From the NCBI RefSeq assembly GCF_900102535.1, contig NZ_FNBP01000003.1, positions 374,934 through 438,933 of the forward strand: DNA of 64,000 nucleotides. The letters run 5' to 3'. Source of the stretch: Sulfitobacter delicatus (GTDB taxonomy: Bacteria; Pseudomonadota; Alphaproteobacteria; Rhodobacterales; Rhodobacteraceae). This document shows, one piece after another, positions 9,845 to 21,511 of this stretch (positions are counted from its first letter, which is position 1; every line of letters starts with the position of its first letter). The translations under genes and the position numbers were made by a program. The notes below the pieces were generated by a model, which saw nothing but the letters and a program-made list of their open reading frames with translations, was not told the origin of the DNA and searched no databases.

Positions 9845-11023
9845 TTATCCGCCAAGGGCCGCGACGCCGGGCAGGGTTTTGCCCTCCATCCACTCCAAGA
9901 AGGCGCCCCCGGCGGTGGAGATATAGGTGAAGTCCTCGGCCACGCCCGCTTGGTTGAGTGCTGCGACGGTATCGCCACCGCCTGCGACCGAGGTCAGCGT
10001 GCCATCGCGGGTCTGTTTGGCGGCTGCACGGGCGGCAGCGACGGTGGCGGTGTCGAAGGGCGGGATTTCAAAGGCGCCCATCGGGCCGTTCCAGATGAGC
10101 GTGCGCAGCCCCGCAAAGGCACTCTCGACCAGCGCCACCGTATCGGGTCCCGCGTCCAGCACCATTTGATCCTCCGCCAGTCTGGCGTCAGGGCAAAGCT
10201 GGGCCACTTCATGCGCCGCCCCCTTGGCGAAGTCGCGCGCGACCAGACCATCGACGGGCAAGATCACCCGGCAGCCTGCCTTCTCGGCCTGCGCCATGAT
10301 GTCTTTGGCGGTGTCGTAATAGTCCGGCTCTTGCAAAGATTTCCCCAAATCAGCGCCGAGCGCCGCGAGGAAGGTGTTCGCCATGCCGCCGCCGATGACC
10401 AGCACATCGAGCTTGTTCACGAGGTTTTCCAAGAGCGCGATCTTGGTCGAAACTTTGGCCCCGCCGACCACGGCACCCACGGGGCGTTCCGGCTTGGCGA
10501 GGGCGGCTTCCAGCGCTGACAGTTCCGCCTGCATCAAGCGGCCCGCGCAGGCAGGCAAAAGGCGCGCCAGCGCTTCGGTCGAGGCATGGGCGCGGTGGGC
10601 GGCAGAGAAGGCGTCGTTGCAATAGATGTCGCCGAGGGCGGCCAGTTGGCGGGCGAAGCCTTCGTCATTGGCCTCTTCGCCGGGGTAGAAGCGGATGTTC
10701 TCCATCAGTTGCAGATCGCCCTGCGCCTCTGCCGCTGCATCGAGCGAGGGAACAAAAGTCACATTACGGCCTAAGGCTTTCTCCAACGCGGGCAGCACCT
10801 GCTTGAGGCTCATGTCCTCCACAACCTTGCCCTTGGGCCGACCGAAATGCGCCAGCAGCGTGACCTTGCCGCCATGCGCCAGAATGTCCGTCACCGTGGG
10901 CACGATCCGCTCGATCCGGGTGGCGTCCGTCACGCGACCCTCCTCAACCGGCACATTAATGTCCACGCGCAGCAGCACGCGTTTGCCGTTCAGGTCCATG
11001 TCGTCCAGCGTTTTCCAGCCCAT
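9845..11023 (-). CDS. pgk: Phosphoglycerate kinase
   Basis: 392 residues from the ATG at 11023, which follows GGGAGAG; the frame is open much further upstream but the conserved protein starts at [19 protein letters not shown]. Makes ATP from 1,3-bisphosphoglycerate in glycolysis and works in reverse in gluconeogenesis. The N-terminal substrate loop VDINVP, the GRPKG motif, [12 protein letters not shown] and the C-terminal nucleotide-binding [12 protein letters not shown] are all present. It stands alone here; gap is about 30 kb away. Confidence 0.97.
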   Translation of the reverse strand: MGWKTLDDMDLNGKRVLLRVDINVPVEEGRVTDATRIERIVPTVTDILAHGGKVTLLAHFGRPKGKVVEDMSLKQVLPALEKALGRNVTFVPSLDAAAEAQGDLQLMENIRFYPGEEANDEGFARQLAALGDIYCNDAFSAAHRAHASTEALARLLPACAGRLMQAELSALEAALAKPERPVGAVVGGAKVSTKIALLENLVNKLDVLVIGGGMANTFLAALGADLGKSLQEPDYYDTAKDIMAQAEKAGCRVILPVDGLVARDFAKGAAHEVAQLCPDARLAEDQMVLDAGPDTVALVESAFAGLRTLIWNGPMGAFEIPPFDTATVAAARAAAKQTRDGTLTSVAGGGDTVAALNQAGVAEDFTYISTAGGAFLEWMEGKTLPGVAALGG

Positions 11024-11149
11024 CGCTTCTCTCCCATTCAATCTCTTGCGCTGTGTTTTGCTGTTATCGCGCCCCACGTCAATGCGCGCCTTGGCAATCG
11101 CGGCCAAGCCGCCTAGGTATCTGCCAAAGATAAGCAGAAGGATTGCCCA

Positions 11150-11656
11150 ATGGCCGATATCAAAGACCCCGAAAACACCATCCTGATGGAGCTCAAAGGC
11201 GGCACCGTCACCATCGAGCTGATGCCTGACCTCGCGCCCAAGCACGTCGAGCGCATGAAGGAACTGGCCCGCGCCGGGAAATACGACAACGTCGCTTTCC
11301 ACCGCGTGATCGAAGGTTTCATGGCCCAAACGGGCGATGTCGCCAATGGCAATATGGAAGACAACTTCAACCTGCGCGCCGCCGGCACAGGTGGGTCGGA
11401 CATGCCGAACCTGCCAGCCGAGTTTTCTAAGGTTCCCCACGCCCGCGGCACCATCGGCGCGGCCCGTTCGGCCAACCCCGACAGCGCCAACAGCCAGTTC
11501 TTCATCAACTTTAAGGACAATGACTTCCTCAACGGTCAGTACACCGTCTACGGGCAGGTTATCTCCGGCATGGAACATGTCGATGCGCTGACACGCGGCG
11601 AGCCGCCTGCGAACCCCGACCGCATGATCTCGGTCAAGGTGGCCGCAGATGCGTAA
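11150..11656 (+). CDS. ppiB: Cytoplasmic cyclophilin-type peptidyl-prolyl isomerase
   Basis: 168 residues without a signal peptide. Cyclophilin core with [14 protein letters not shown] and NSQFFINF, the segments that carry the catalytic Arg and substrate-groove residues. Its last 8 bases overlap the next gene, which encodes a secreted relative. Confidence 0.93.
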   Translation: MADIKDPENTILMELKGGTVTIELMPDLAPKHVERMKELARAGKYDNVAFHRVIEGFMAQTGDVANGNMEDNFNLRAAGTGGSDMPNLPAEFSKVPHARGTIGAARSANPDSANSQFFINFKDNDFLNGQYTVYGQVISGMEHVDALTRGEPPANPDRMISVKVAADA

Positions 11657-12203
11657 GGTCCTTGGCACCAGCGCCGTTCTGGCGCTCCTCGGCACGGCGG
11701 CTGCGGCCACCGGGCTTGAGGTCGAGATCGCGGGCGAGGCCAATGGCACCGTCAAGATCGACCTGCTGGAAGATGTGGCGCCGCAGCATGTGGCGCGGAT
11801 CACCGAACTGGCCGAAGCCGGCGCCTATGACGGGGTGGTCTTTCACCGCGTGATCGACGGTTTCATGGCTCAGACCGGTGACGTGCAATTCGGCAAATCC
11901 CGCGGCGATATCTCGCGCGCTGGCATGGGCGGCTCTGATAAACCGGACGTCGCAGCTGAATTCTCGGACATCGCGTTCGAGACCGGCGTCGTCGGCATGG
12001 CCCGCAGCCAGAGCCCCGACAGCGCCAATAGCCAGTTTTTCATCATGTTCGACGAAGCACCTTTCCTTAACGGCCAATACACGGTCGTCGGCAAGGTGAC
12101 CGAAGGGCAAGACGTGGTTGACGCCATCAAACGCGGCACCGGCCCGAACGGCTCTGTCGTCGGCACGCCCGACGTGATGAAAACGGTCACCGTGACCGAG
12201 TAA
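11649..12203 (+). CDS. Exported cyclophilin-type peptidyl-prolyl isomerase
   Basis: 184 residues. A signal peptide ([19 protein letters not shown]) is followed by a cyclophilin domain with [14 protein letters not shown] and NSQFFIMF. It assists folding in the periplasm. It overlaps the end of the cytoplasmic paralogue by 8 bases, so the pair is probably a tandem duplication followed by gain of export. Confidence 0.92.
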   Translation: MRKVLGTSAVLALLGTAAAATGLEVEIAGEANGTVKIDLLEDVAPQHVARITELAEAGAYDGVVFHRVIDGFMAQTGDVQFGKSRGDISRAGMGGSDKPDVAAEFSDIAFETGVVGMARSQSPDSANSQFFIMFDEAPFLNGQYTVVGKVTEGQDVVDAIKRGTGPNGSVVGTPDVMKTVTVTE

Positions 12204-12267
12204 CATCTGATCCCGATCGCGTGGGGTGGGCTTGCTTGCTCACCCCCGCATGCGCCAAGCTGATTCG

Positions 12268-13236
12268 ATGATCAGATTGAGCGCCATCGTTTTGACCCTT
12301 GGCCTGTTGGCCAATATTGTCGCCGCCAACCCCGCCCGCTGGCAGGGCGAATGGCAGGACACGGATTTTTCCAAAACCAGTATCGGCGATTGGTCGCAGA
12401 TCATCTCTGGCGGCCCGCCCAAGGATGGCATCCCGGCGCTGGACAGCCCCCAGTTTCGCACCGTCGCTTCCGAATCCCGCATCGCCTCGCGTGAGCCTGT
12501 TATCACGGTCGAGATCGCGGGCGCTAAGCCACGCGCCTATCCGATCCGCTATCTGACATGGCATGAGATCGTGAACGACACGGTCGCGGGCCGCCCCATC
12601 GCCGTGACCTTCTGCCCGCTGTGCAACTCTGCGCTGGTCTTTGACCGCCGGGTCGCCGGGCAGGTGCTGCGCTTTGGTGTCTCGGGCAAGCTGCGCCATT
12701 CCGACATGGTGATGTATGACCGCGAGACCCAAAGCTGGTGGCAACAGGCCGAGGGCCGCGCCATCGTAGGGGCGTTGAGCGGGACCGAGCTCACCCATTT
12801 GCCAAGCTGGCTGGAAAGCTGGGGCGATTTTAAATCCCGCCACCCCGAGGGGCTGGTGATGGAGGAGCCCGCCTTCAACCGCGCCTATGGGCGCAACCCG
12901 TACCGCGGGTATGACAGTTCGGCCAAGCCCTTCCTCTATGACGGATCGCAACCTCCCCATGGCATCGCGCCGCTGGAGCGTGTGGTGCGCGTGGGGGACC
13001 GGGCGTGGCGTTTGACGCGGCTGGCTGAAGAAGGTGAGGTCACAGAGGCCGGTGTCACCATCACATGGCGCGCGGGGCAGGCCTCGGCGCTGGATGCGGG
13101 GGCGATCGCCGAAGGCCGCGACGTGGGGTCGATCCGGGTGCGTGATAAGGCTGGCCGTGACGTGGTGCATGACGTGATGTTTGCCTTTGCCTTCGATGCT
13201 TTCTGGCCAGATGGCGAATGGATGCTGGGCCGCTAA
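12268..13236 (+). CDS. DUF3179 domain-containing exported protein
   Basis: The frame opens with GTG at 12226, but the ATG at 12268 gives a clean signal peptide (MIRLSAIVLTLGLLANIVAA) and is preferred. About 322 residues. The DUF3179 core contains FCPLCNSALVFDR with two cysteines, and RHSDMVMYDRETQSWWQQ. The function of this family is not established. The last 4 bases overlap the end of the convergent MFS gene. Confidence 0.85.
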   Translation: MIRLSAIVLTLGLLANIVAANPARWQGEWQDTDFSKTSIGDWSQIISGGPPKDGIPALDSPQFRTVASESRIASREPVITVEIAGAKPRAYPIRYLTWHEIVNDTVAGRPIAVTFCPLCNSALVFDRRVAGQVLRFGVSGKLRHSDMVMYDRETQSWWQQAEGRAIVGALSGTELTHLPSWLESWGDFKSRHPEGLVMEEPAFNRAYGRNPYRGYDSSAKPFLYDGSQPPHGIAPLERVVRVGDRAWRLTRLAEEGEVTEAGVTITWRAGQASALDAGAIAEGRDVGSIRVRDKAGRDVVHDVMFAFAFDAFWPDGEWMLGR

Positions 13237-14708
13237 TCCTGCTTGGGCTGCCGGATGCCGAAGAAGGCCACCGCCGCGCTTGCCAAACACAGACCAGCGG
13301 CGAGATAGGCCAGTCCGGCAAATGCGTTGTTCATCGCCGCGACATGGCCTGCGCTGTCCGACGGCAGGCCAAAGCTCGCCACACCGCCCGCCCGCGCGTA
13401 AAGCCCGGCGACCAGTCCGCCGACGGCCGCGACCGAGATCAATCCGGCCATCCGCGTTACCGCGTTGTTCACCCCCGAGGCCACGCCCGACTGATCCTCG
13501 CGCACAGCCCCCATGACAGCAGTCGAAAGCGGCGCCACGACAAGGGCCATGCCCAAGCCCACGAGCCCCATCGCGGGCAGGGCACGCGCCCAAAGGTCTT
13601 GCTCCGGCGCGAAATAGCCCATGGCGGCATAGCCCATCCCTGCGATGAGGCTCCCGGTAACCAGCAAGGGCGCAGGGCCGATTCGATCTGCAAGGCGCCC
13701 GGCGCGGGCCGAGAGCAGAGAGATGAAGACCGACATCGGCGCAAAGGTGGCGGCGGCGTCGATCTCGCTATAGCCCCAGCCTGCGATAAAGGTCATCGGC
13801 ATGAAGAAGAACATGATGTTGAGCGCGGAATAGAGGACGAAGGCCATGAGGTTGGCGGCTGAAAAGATGCGGTTGGCAAAAAGGCTCAGCGGCATCATCG
13901 GAGCGGCGACCCGTGTCTCAATCCACAGGAATACGCCGAGCAGTAAGACACCCGCGACGAGCCAGACGGCGACAGCGCTGCCCCCCTGATGTCCCAGTTG
14001 CGTTAAACCCCACGCGATGCAGAGCAGCGCCAGCGTTGCAGTGGCCGCGCCCAGCAGGTCCGGCGGGGTGTCCGAGCGGGCAGGGTCCGCGCCGACCTTG
14101 GTCCAAAGCAGCCAAAGCGCCAGACCACCCAGCGGCAGGTTGATCGCAAAGATCGCCCGCCACATCTCTGGCCCGCCAAGGCTCAGCGCCAGACCGCCAA
14201 TGATCGGGCCCGCAGCCGTGGTCAGCGCTGAAGCCGCCGCCCAGATGCCAATCGCGCGACCCCGTTCAGCACGCGGATAGGCCCGCGCAATGATCGCGAG
14301 GGAGCCGGGGACCATGATCGCCGCCCCCATGCCCTGAACCATACGCGCACCGATCATAAAGCCAGCGGTAGGGGCTGCGGCGCAGGCCAGGGAGGCCAAC
14401 ACGAACAGTGCGATTCCACCGCCGAAAACCCGCGCCAGGCCCAACCGGTCGCCCAAAGCACCACCCGCAAGGATCAGCGCCGAGAGGGTCAGCATATAGG
14501 CGTTGTGGATCCACTGCGCCTGCACCAGATCGGCCTCCAGCGTGCTGCGCATGGCGGGCAGGGCAATGGCAACCACCGTCCCGTCGATAAAGCCAAGCGC
14601 CGAGGCGAGAATCGCCGCGATCAGCACGAAGCGCCGGGCCGCAGGCGCACAGAAGTCTGGAACGAAAACAGGCGCCGCAGGGGACTGCGACGCCTTGGTT
14701 CTGGTCAT
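13233..14708 (-). CDS. MFS transporter, DHA2 (EmrB/QacA-like) family
   Basis: 491 residues, very hydrophobic, about 14 membrane segments, as expected for DHA2 drug:proton antiporters. The motif in loop 2-3 is GDRLGLARVFGGG and the motif C-like PGSLAIIARAYPRAERGRAIG region follows. Substrate unknown. The gene converges on and slightly overlaps the DUF3179 gene and lies 12 bases from the bactofilin gene on the same strand. Confidence 0.88.
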   Translation of the reverse strand: MTRTKASQSPAAPVFVPDFCAPAARRFVLIAAILASALGFIDGTVVAIALPAMRSTLEADLVQAQWIHNAYMLTLSALILAGGALGDRLGLARVFGGGIALFVLASLACAAAPTAGFMIGARMVQGMGAAIMVPGSLAIIARAYPRAERGRAIGIWAAASALTTAAGPIIGGLALSLGGPEMWRAIFAINLPLGGLALWLLWTKVGADPARSDTPPDLLGAATATLALLCIAWGLTQLGHQGGSAVAVWLVAGVLLLGVFLWIETRVAAPMMPLSLFANRIFSAANLMAFVLYSALNIMFFFMPMTFIAGWGYSEIDAAATFAPMSVFISLLSARAGRLADRIGPAPLLVTGSLIAGMGYAAMGYFAPEQDLWARALPAMGLVGLGMALVVAPLSTAVMGAVREDQSGVASGVNNAVTRMAGLISVAAVGGLVAGLYARAGGVASFGLPSDSAGHVAAMNNAFAGLAYLAAGLCLASAAVAFFGIRQPKQD

Positions 14709-14720
14709 TCTACCAGCGCC

Positions 14721-15210
14721 TTAGGAGGCGGGGTTCGGCTTTTGCGCCGGGGCCGATTTCGCGCCGGGGTTCAGCGGATCGTCCTGACGCTGCACCGAGC
14801 CTTCGAAATGCGCGCCGGATTCGATCGCGATGGTCTTGTGGATGATGTCGCCTTCGACCCGTGCGGTCGAGGTCAGGCGCACTTTGAGGCCACGGACGCG
14901 GCCCACGATGCGGCCATTGATGACCACGTCATCGGCAATCACTTCGCCTTTGATCGTTGCGGTTTCGCCAATTGTCAGCAGATGCGCGCGGATGTCGCCC
15001 TCAACAGTGCCTTCGACCTGAATATCGCCGGTCGTCTTCATGTTGCCGGTGACGTGCAGATCAGAGGACAGAACGGAGGCAGGCGGCTTTGCCTTAGGGG
15101 CGCTGGCCTTGAATTCGCTCTGCTTGGGCGCGGCAGGCGCCGCGGTGGTGCCGGAGGACGCCGGCTTGTTCGCATCGGCATCATTGGGGGCAGGATCGTT
15201 GATTTTGCTC

Positions 15211-15221
<11 letters not shown>
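14721..15221 (-). CDS. Bactofilin (polymer-forming cytoskeletal protein)
   Basis: 166 residues. A disordered Ala/Pro-rich N-terminus (1-50) and a short basic/acidic tail flank a right-handed beta-helix core of repeats such as GDIQVEGTVEGDI and GEVIADDVVINGRIVGRV. Bactofilins polymerise without nucleotide and place cell-wall enzymes. It overlaps the M23 peptidase gene upstream by 11 bases, so the two are translated together and probably work together in local wall remodelling. Confidence 0.93.
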
Positions 15222-16539
<1,318 letters not shown>

Positions 16540-16726
16540 GTTGTCGTCCTTTTCCCGTCCCGTCGCCGCGGAGGGCCGTCCACGCCCGGGCCCGCGTCCC
16601 GGACGTCAATAGCCAGTGAGTCACTAAGGGGCAACCCTGTTGACCCTCAGCAACAGTTGGCATCAGCCGTGATCCCGCCGACGTGGGGCCGGATTGGCAA
16701 AAATTCGCCGATACCAAGCACTTGGC

Positions 16727-16740
16727 ATTTAGCGCTAACC
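16727..16740. promoter_or_regulatory. Perfect TTAGCGCTAA palindrome upstream of the M23 gene
   Basis: ATTTAGCGCTAACC contains the perfect palindrome TTAGCGCTAA (16729-16738). It overlaps the last codon of the DUF455 gene and lies about 190 bases upstream of the M23 start. It matches the core of the sites upstream of pdhA and lpdA. Distance makes its role less certain than theirs. Confidence 0.35.
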
Positions 16741-17559
16741 TGCGTCGGGTCCGCCGGTGGCGGTGAGCGGCCAGTAGAAGTCCGGCGGAATGCCAGCCTC
16801 AGCGCGCTTTTCCTCATTGAAGGGCGGCTTCAGATCGCCGTGGAAATACTTGCGCACAAGGGCGTGAAAGCGGTCCTTGGGGTCTTCGTCATGGCGGCCA
16901 CAGAGGAAGTGAAACCACTTGCTGCCATAGGCGACATGGGCGATTTCTTCGGCGTAGATCGTTTCAAGTGCGGCCACAGCGCTGTCGGCTTTGGCGTTGC
17001 GGAATATCTTGATCATGCCCGGCGTGACATCCAGCCCCCGCGCTTCAAGCACCATCGGGACAACGGCAAGGCGGCCCATCAGATCGTCCACCGTATCTTC
17101 GGCGGCGCGCCACATGCCAGCGTGGGCGGGCATCGCGCCATAGTGGCTGCCCATCTCTTCGAGGCAGTCGCACATCAGGTTGAAATGTTTCGATTCGTCA
17201 TCGGCGGCTTTGACCCAATCATCAAAGAACCCCAGCGGCAGCGGTACATGGGAGAACCGCGCAATCACGTCCCAGTGCAGGTCCACCGCGTTCAATTCGA
17301 TATGCGCCACCGCATGGAGCAACGCCGCACGGCCTTCGGGCGTGCCGGGGCGACGGCGGGGCACTTCGCGGGGGGAGAGCAGTTCGGGGTGCTCAGGCCG
17401 GGCCGGGTGCAGCGGCGGATCGGCGCGGCCCACTTCGGGGCGTTCGCCTGCGGCGCGGGCCGAAAGCCACTGCGCCGCATAGTCGCGCGACAGGGCGGTC
17501 TTCTTGCGCCCATCTGCCGTGCGCAGCACCGCCTCGGCCATCTCTGCCAGCGGCATCAT
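16735..17559 (-). CDS. DUF455 family ferritin-like protein
   Basis: 274 residues. The ferritin-like helical region carries HIELNAVDL, DDESKHFNL and YAEEIAHVAYG, with Glu/His spacing expected of a di-iron centre, as in the MiaE-related DUF455 family. No substrate is known. It overlaps the bcp stop by 4 bases (ATGA), so it is cotranscribed with and downstream of a peroxiredoxin, which hints at an oxidative or oxygen-linked role. Confidence 0.85.
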   Translation of the reverse strand: MMPLAEMAEAVLRTADGRKKTALSRDYAAQWLSARAAGERPEVGRADPPLHPARPEHPELLSPREVPRRRPGTPEGRAALLHAVAHIELNAVDLHWDVIARFSHVPLPLGFFDDWVKAADDESKHFNLMCDCLEEMGSHYGAMPAHAGMWRAAEDTVDDLMGRLAVVPMVLEARGLDVTPGMIKIFRNAKADSAVAALETIYAEEIAHVAYGSKWFHFLCGRHDEDPKDRFHALVRKYFHGDLKPPFNEEKRAEAGIPPDFYWPLTATGGPDAG

Positions 17560-18029
17560 GCGCCGCGCACCGCGTCGAGCACCGCATCCACATGGCCCGG
17601 CACCTTCACCTTGCGCCAGACCTGCGCAATCTTGCCCTCCGCGTCGATCAAATAGGTCGCGCGTTCAATGCCCATGGATTTCTTGCCGTACATGTTCTTC
17701 TCGACCCAGACCTCATAGGCCTCCGTCACCGCGCCATCGGTGTCTGACAGGAGCGGTACGGTCAGCGCGTGTTTGGCGGCGAACTTGTCGTGTTTGTCCA
17801 TGCTGTCGCGGGAAATGCCGAAGACCTGCGCCCCGGCTTCGGTAAACTTCGCCAACCGCTCGGAAAACCCGATCGATTCCTTGGTGCAGCCGGGCGTGTC
17901 GTCACGCGGATAAAAGAACAGCACCACAGGGCTGCCGCGCAGGGCCGACAGGGTGATCTCACCGTCGCCGGTGACGGGCAGGGTGAAATCTGGGGCCGGT
18001 TGGCCGGGCTGTGGGCCGATCTGTGACAT
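17556..18029 (-). CDS. bcp: Peroxiredoxin of the Bcp/PrxQ type
   Basis: 157 residues from the ATG at 18029; an upstream extension in the frame is not conserved-looking. Thioredoxin fold with the peroxidatic Cys48 in DDTPGCTKES. It is the only cysteine in the protein: the position five residues later, where E. coli Bcp has its resolving Cys, is Ile53. This is therefore a 1-Cys form that needs an outside thiol. It overlaps the DUF455 gene. Confidence 0.93.
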   Translation of the reverse strand: MSQIGPQPGQPAPDFTLPVTGDGEITLSALRGSPVVLFFYPRDDTPGCTKESIGFSERLAKFTEAGAQVFGISRDSMDKHDKFAAKHALTVPLLSDTDGAVTEAYEVWVEKNMYGKKSMGIERATYLIDAEGKIAQVWRKVKVPGHVDAVLDAVRGA

Positions 18030-18124
18030 GACGCAGTTCCTTTGGCTTGTGGAGCATCGTTCAGGGCTGTCATACTGCACATGATTTGACAACGTCAAAG
18101 CCGCCCCAGCCGAACCGGAGCCCG

Positions 18125-21100
18125 ATGAGCGACGCGCCCCCTTCCAGCCCGCCCGAACCGAGAGGCAAGGGGCCTCAGCCTCGGCGGCCACTGCGGCGGG
18201 CGGGGATGGCGACGCTTTATGTCCTGGTGCTGCTGGCGGCCTTTGCCACGGGGGCGGCGATCTATTTCACCGGGCGGACGATCCCGGCGCCGCTTTGGGT
18301 GCAGGAGCGGATCGAGACACGTATCGCCCAAGAACTGCCGCAGGCGCGGGTCGACTTCGGAGCCATGGAGTTCGTCGTGGACGAAGGCTGGCGGCCCCGC
18401 GTGCGGCTGCAGGATATTTCCGTGGCCACGCCCGACGGCGATGAAATCGTCAGCTTCAATGAGTTCAAGGCAAGTCTCTCTATGCGCTCGCTCCTGCGCG
18501 GCGTCGTGCAGCCGCGTGAGATTGCGCTCTCCGGCGTGGTCGCCAACCTGCGACGCGGGACAGATGGGCGGGTGAGCCTGAGTGCGGGGGCGGGCATCGC
18601 CCCGCCGGAACGTGAGGCCGCGACCCTGCCGCAGTTGATCGGCCAGATCGACGAGGTGCTAGCAGCCCCTGCGCTCTCAGCCCTGCGCTCGGTCGAATTG
18701 CGTGCATTGACCCTGCGCTTCGAAGACGCCCGCGCGGGCAGGGCTTGGACGGGCGATGGCGGACGCCTGCGTCTGTCACGCGAAGGGGATGAGTTGGACC
18801 TGTCAGCCGACCTCGCCGTGCTTAGCGGTGGCGCAGGCGTGGCGACGCTTTCGGCGAATTACAGCAGCCGCATTGGCCAAACCGCCGCCACCTTTGGTGC
18901 GACGTTTGACGACGTCGCAGCCCGCGACATCGCGGCACAGGGCCCGGCGTTTTCATGGCTCGAAGTGCTCACCGCGCCAATCTCGGGCGCCGTGCGCAGC
19001 GGGATCGACAGCGTGGGCCGTTTTGCGCCAATCAACGCTTCCCTGCAAATCGGCGCAGGGGCGGTGCAGCCCAACGCCCAAACCAAGCCGATCCCCTTCG
19101 AAGGCGCGCGCAGCTACTTTAGCTACGACCCAGCCCGACAGTTGTTGCGCTTTGACGAGATGACGTTGGACAGCAAATGGGTCTCTGGCCAGATGACGGG
19201 CACCGCGCAACTGGGGGCGGTGACAGGGGGTATCCCCGGCAAATTGACAGGCCAGTTCACCCTGCGCGACCTAAAGGCGAATCCGGATGACCTCTATCCC
19301 GAACCGGTGGCGCTGGATCAGGCGGATATTGATTTCCAACTCAGCCTTGATCCCTTCCGGCTAAAATTGGGCCGATTGGAAATCCGCGACGGCCCGCGCG
19401 CCTTGCGCTTTGGGGGCGAGCTCTCTGCGGAACCTCAGGGCTGGAAACTGGCGCTGGACGGGCGGCTGAATGCGCTGAAGCCCGATCGTTTGCTGGCGCT
19501 TTGGCCGGAAGGGGTGAAGCCCAAGACCCGCAAGTGGCTGTCTGAGAACCTCCACGCCGGGCAGATGCAAAACCTCGACGTCGCTCTGCGCGCCGCACCG
19601 GGGCAGGGACCGCAGACCTATGTTGCCTTCGACTACAGCGGCGCAGAGGTGCGTTTTCTCAAGACCCTGCCGCATATCACCGGGGGGCGCGGGCATTTCA
19701 GCCTGCTCGACAACCGCCTTGTGGTGACGGTGGACGATGGCGAGGTCATCGCGCCCCAAGGCGGCGCGGTGAACTTGAAAGGCACGTCCTTTATCATTCC
19801 GGATGTGCGGGTGAAGGATGGCAGCCCCGCCGTGGTCCGCCTCAACACCCGCTCCACGCTCACTGCCGCGCTTTCCTTGCTCAATCAGCCGCCGATGCAG
19901 GTGATGGACAAAGCCGGGCTCCCGGTCACTTTGGCCGATGGCGAAGCGGTGCTGAGCGGTACGCTGGCGATGCCGCTGAAGAAGGGCGGCAAACCTTCGG
20001 ACGTGCGCTATCACGTGGCGGGGGATCTGCTGTCGGTCGCCAGCGATACGTTGGTCAAAGACCGCAGCCTGCGGGCCAGCAAGATGTCGATCACCGCTGA
20101 CAATGACCGGGTAAGTATTGGCGGGCCGGGATTGATCGATGGCGTGGCGTTTGACGGGCAGTGGTCGCAGGCGATTGGGCCGGGGTCGGATGAGAGCCAG
20201 TTGACGGGGCGGGTGACACTCGACCCGGCGGCGCTGGATGCCTTTGGCATTGCCCTGCCGCCGGGCAGCATTCGTGGCAGTACCGCGGGGCAGATCACAC
20301 TCGACCTCAAAAAGAACACCCCCCCGCGTTTTACGCTGGAGAGCAATTTGGCCGGGATGTCGGTCACTATTCCGCAACTGTCGTGGTCAAAGGCGGCGTC
20401 TACGAAGGGCGAGTTGCGTATCGCGGGGCGCTTGGGGCAGACGCCAGACATCGAAGCGCTGCAACTGACGGCGCCGGGGCTCCGGCTGGCGGGCTCGATT
20501 GCGCTGAACGCCGATGGCTCGCTTGAACGGGTGCGCATAGATAGGTTGCGGCGGGCGGACTGGCTCGACATTCCGGTTGATCTGGTAGGCCAAGGCAAGG
20601 GCAACCCGCTGCAAGTCGTGCTGGGCGGCGGCTCTCTGGACATGCGGCGGGCGGAATTTGGAGCTTCGGGCGGAGGGCAGCCGGGGCCGCCCATGCAGGT
20701 GCGGCTGGACCGGTTGCAGATCACCGACACGATTTTCCTGACCGATGTGGCCGGCACCTTCGACACCGCCAAGGGGATGGACGGCTCGTTCCGCGCGCGG
20801 CTCAATGGCGGCACTCCGGTGCAGGGCCGGTTGTTGCCCCAAGGGGGGCGCAGCGCGGTGCGGGTGGTCTCCGAAGACGCGGGCGGGGTGCTGCGTTCGG
20901 CGGGGCTGGTGAAACAGGTGGTGGGCGGCAACCTGTCGCTGACCCTACTTCCTGTGGGCTCGGGCGGGGCTTTTGATGGGCAACTCAAAGTGGGCGATGT
21001 GCGGATCAAAGACGCCCCGGCCATCGCGGCTTTGCTCAATGCGGTCTCAGTTGTCGGGCTGGTCAATGAGTTGAACGGCGACGGAATCTACTTTGACGAT

Positions 21101-21469
21101 GTGGAAGCAAGCTTTCGGCTGACGCCGAACCGGCTGGTGCTGACCGAAGCGAGTGCTGTGGGCGCGTCGATGGGCCTGTCGATGGACGGGATTTACGCGC
21201 TGGACGACGGGATGATTGACATGCAGGGGGTGATCTCTCCGGTCTATCTCTTCAACGGCATAGGCTCGCTGCTGACCCGCAAGGGCGAGGGGCTAATCGG
21301 GTTCAACTACCGTCTCACTGGCCCGGCCAAGAAACCTGCCGTCTCGGTCAATCCGCTCTCGGCCCTCACGCCCGGCATGTTCCGCGAGATCTTTCGCAGG
21401 CCCGCGCCGACGGTTCCCAATGTGCAGGGCCAGGCGAATCCGGTTGCCCGGGTGCCGGAGGACCGCTAA
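18125..21469 (+). CDS. Large AsmA-like/DUF3971 (YhdP-type) envelope protein
   Basis: About 1114 residues from the ATG at 18125 (GGAG upstream). A short proline-rich cytoplasmic start, one membrane segment (about residues 28-50), then a long periplasmic beta-rich region of repeated strands, ending in an AsmA-like C-terminal domain (near 930-1060: GNLSLTLLPVGSGGAFDGQLKVGD). This fits the TamB/YhdP/AsmA group, which are thought to bridge inner and outer membranes and move phospholipid. The last 40 residues are disordered. queA follows after 42 bases. Confidence 0.85.
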   Translation: MSDAPPSSPPEPRGKGPQPRRPLRRAGMATLYVLVLLAAFATGAAIYFTGRTIPAPLWVQERIETRIAQELPQARVDFGAMEFVVDEGWRPRVRLQDISVATPDGDEIVSFNEFKASLSMRSLLRGVVQPREIALSGVVANLRRGTDGRVSLSAGAGIAPPEREAATLPQLIGQIDEVLAAPALSALRSVELRALTLRFEDARAGRAWTGDGGRLRLSREGDELDLSADLAVLSGGAGVATLSANYSSRIGQTAATFGATFDDVAARDIAAQGPAFSWLEVLTAPISGAVRSGIDSVGRFAPINASLQIGAGAVQPNAQTKPIPFEGARSYFSYDPARQLLRFDEMTLDSKWVSGQMTGTAQLGAVTGGIPGKLTGQFTLRDLKANPDDLYPEPVALDQADIDFQLSLDPFRLKLGRLEIRDGPRALRFGGELSAEPQGWKLALDGRLNALKPDRLLALWPEGVKPKTRKWLSENLHAGQMQNLDVALRAAPGQGPQTYVAFDYSGAEVRFLKTLPHITGGRGHFSLLDNRLVVTVDDGEVIAPQGGAVNLKGTSFIIPDVRVKDGSPAVVRLNTRSTLTAALSLLNQPPMQVMDKAGLPVTLADGEAVLSGTLAMPLKKGGKPSDVRYHVAGDLLSVASDTLVKDRSLRASKMSITADNDRVSIGGPGLIDGVAFDGQWSQAIGPGSDESQLTGRVTLDPAALDAFGIALPPGSIRGSTAGQITLDLKKNTPPRFTLESNLAGMSVTIPQLSWSKAASTKGELRIAGRLGQTPDIEALQLTAPGLRLAGSIALNADGSLERVRIDRLRRADWLDIPVDLVGQGKGNPLQVVLGGGSLDMRRAEFGASGGGQPGPPMQVRLDRLQITDTIFLTDVAGTFDTAKGMDGSFRARLNGGTPVQGRLLPQGGRSAVRVVSEDAGGVLRSAGLVKQVVGGNLSLTLLPVGSGGAFDGQLKVGDVRIKDAPAIAALLNAVSVVGLVNELNGDGIYFDDVEASFRLTPNRLVLTEASAVGASMGLSMDGIYALDDGMIDMQGVISPVYLFNGIGSLLTRKGEGLIGFNYRLTGPAKKPAVSVNPLSALTPGMFREIFRRPAPTVPNVQGQANPVARVPEDR

Positions 21470-21511
21470 GCGCCGGGGCGACAGACGCCGCCAGCCAGCC
21501 GGGATGCCGCC

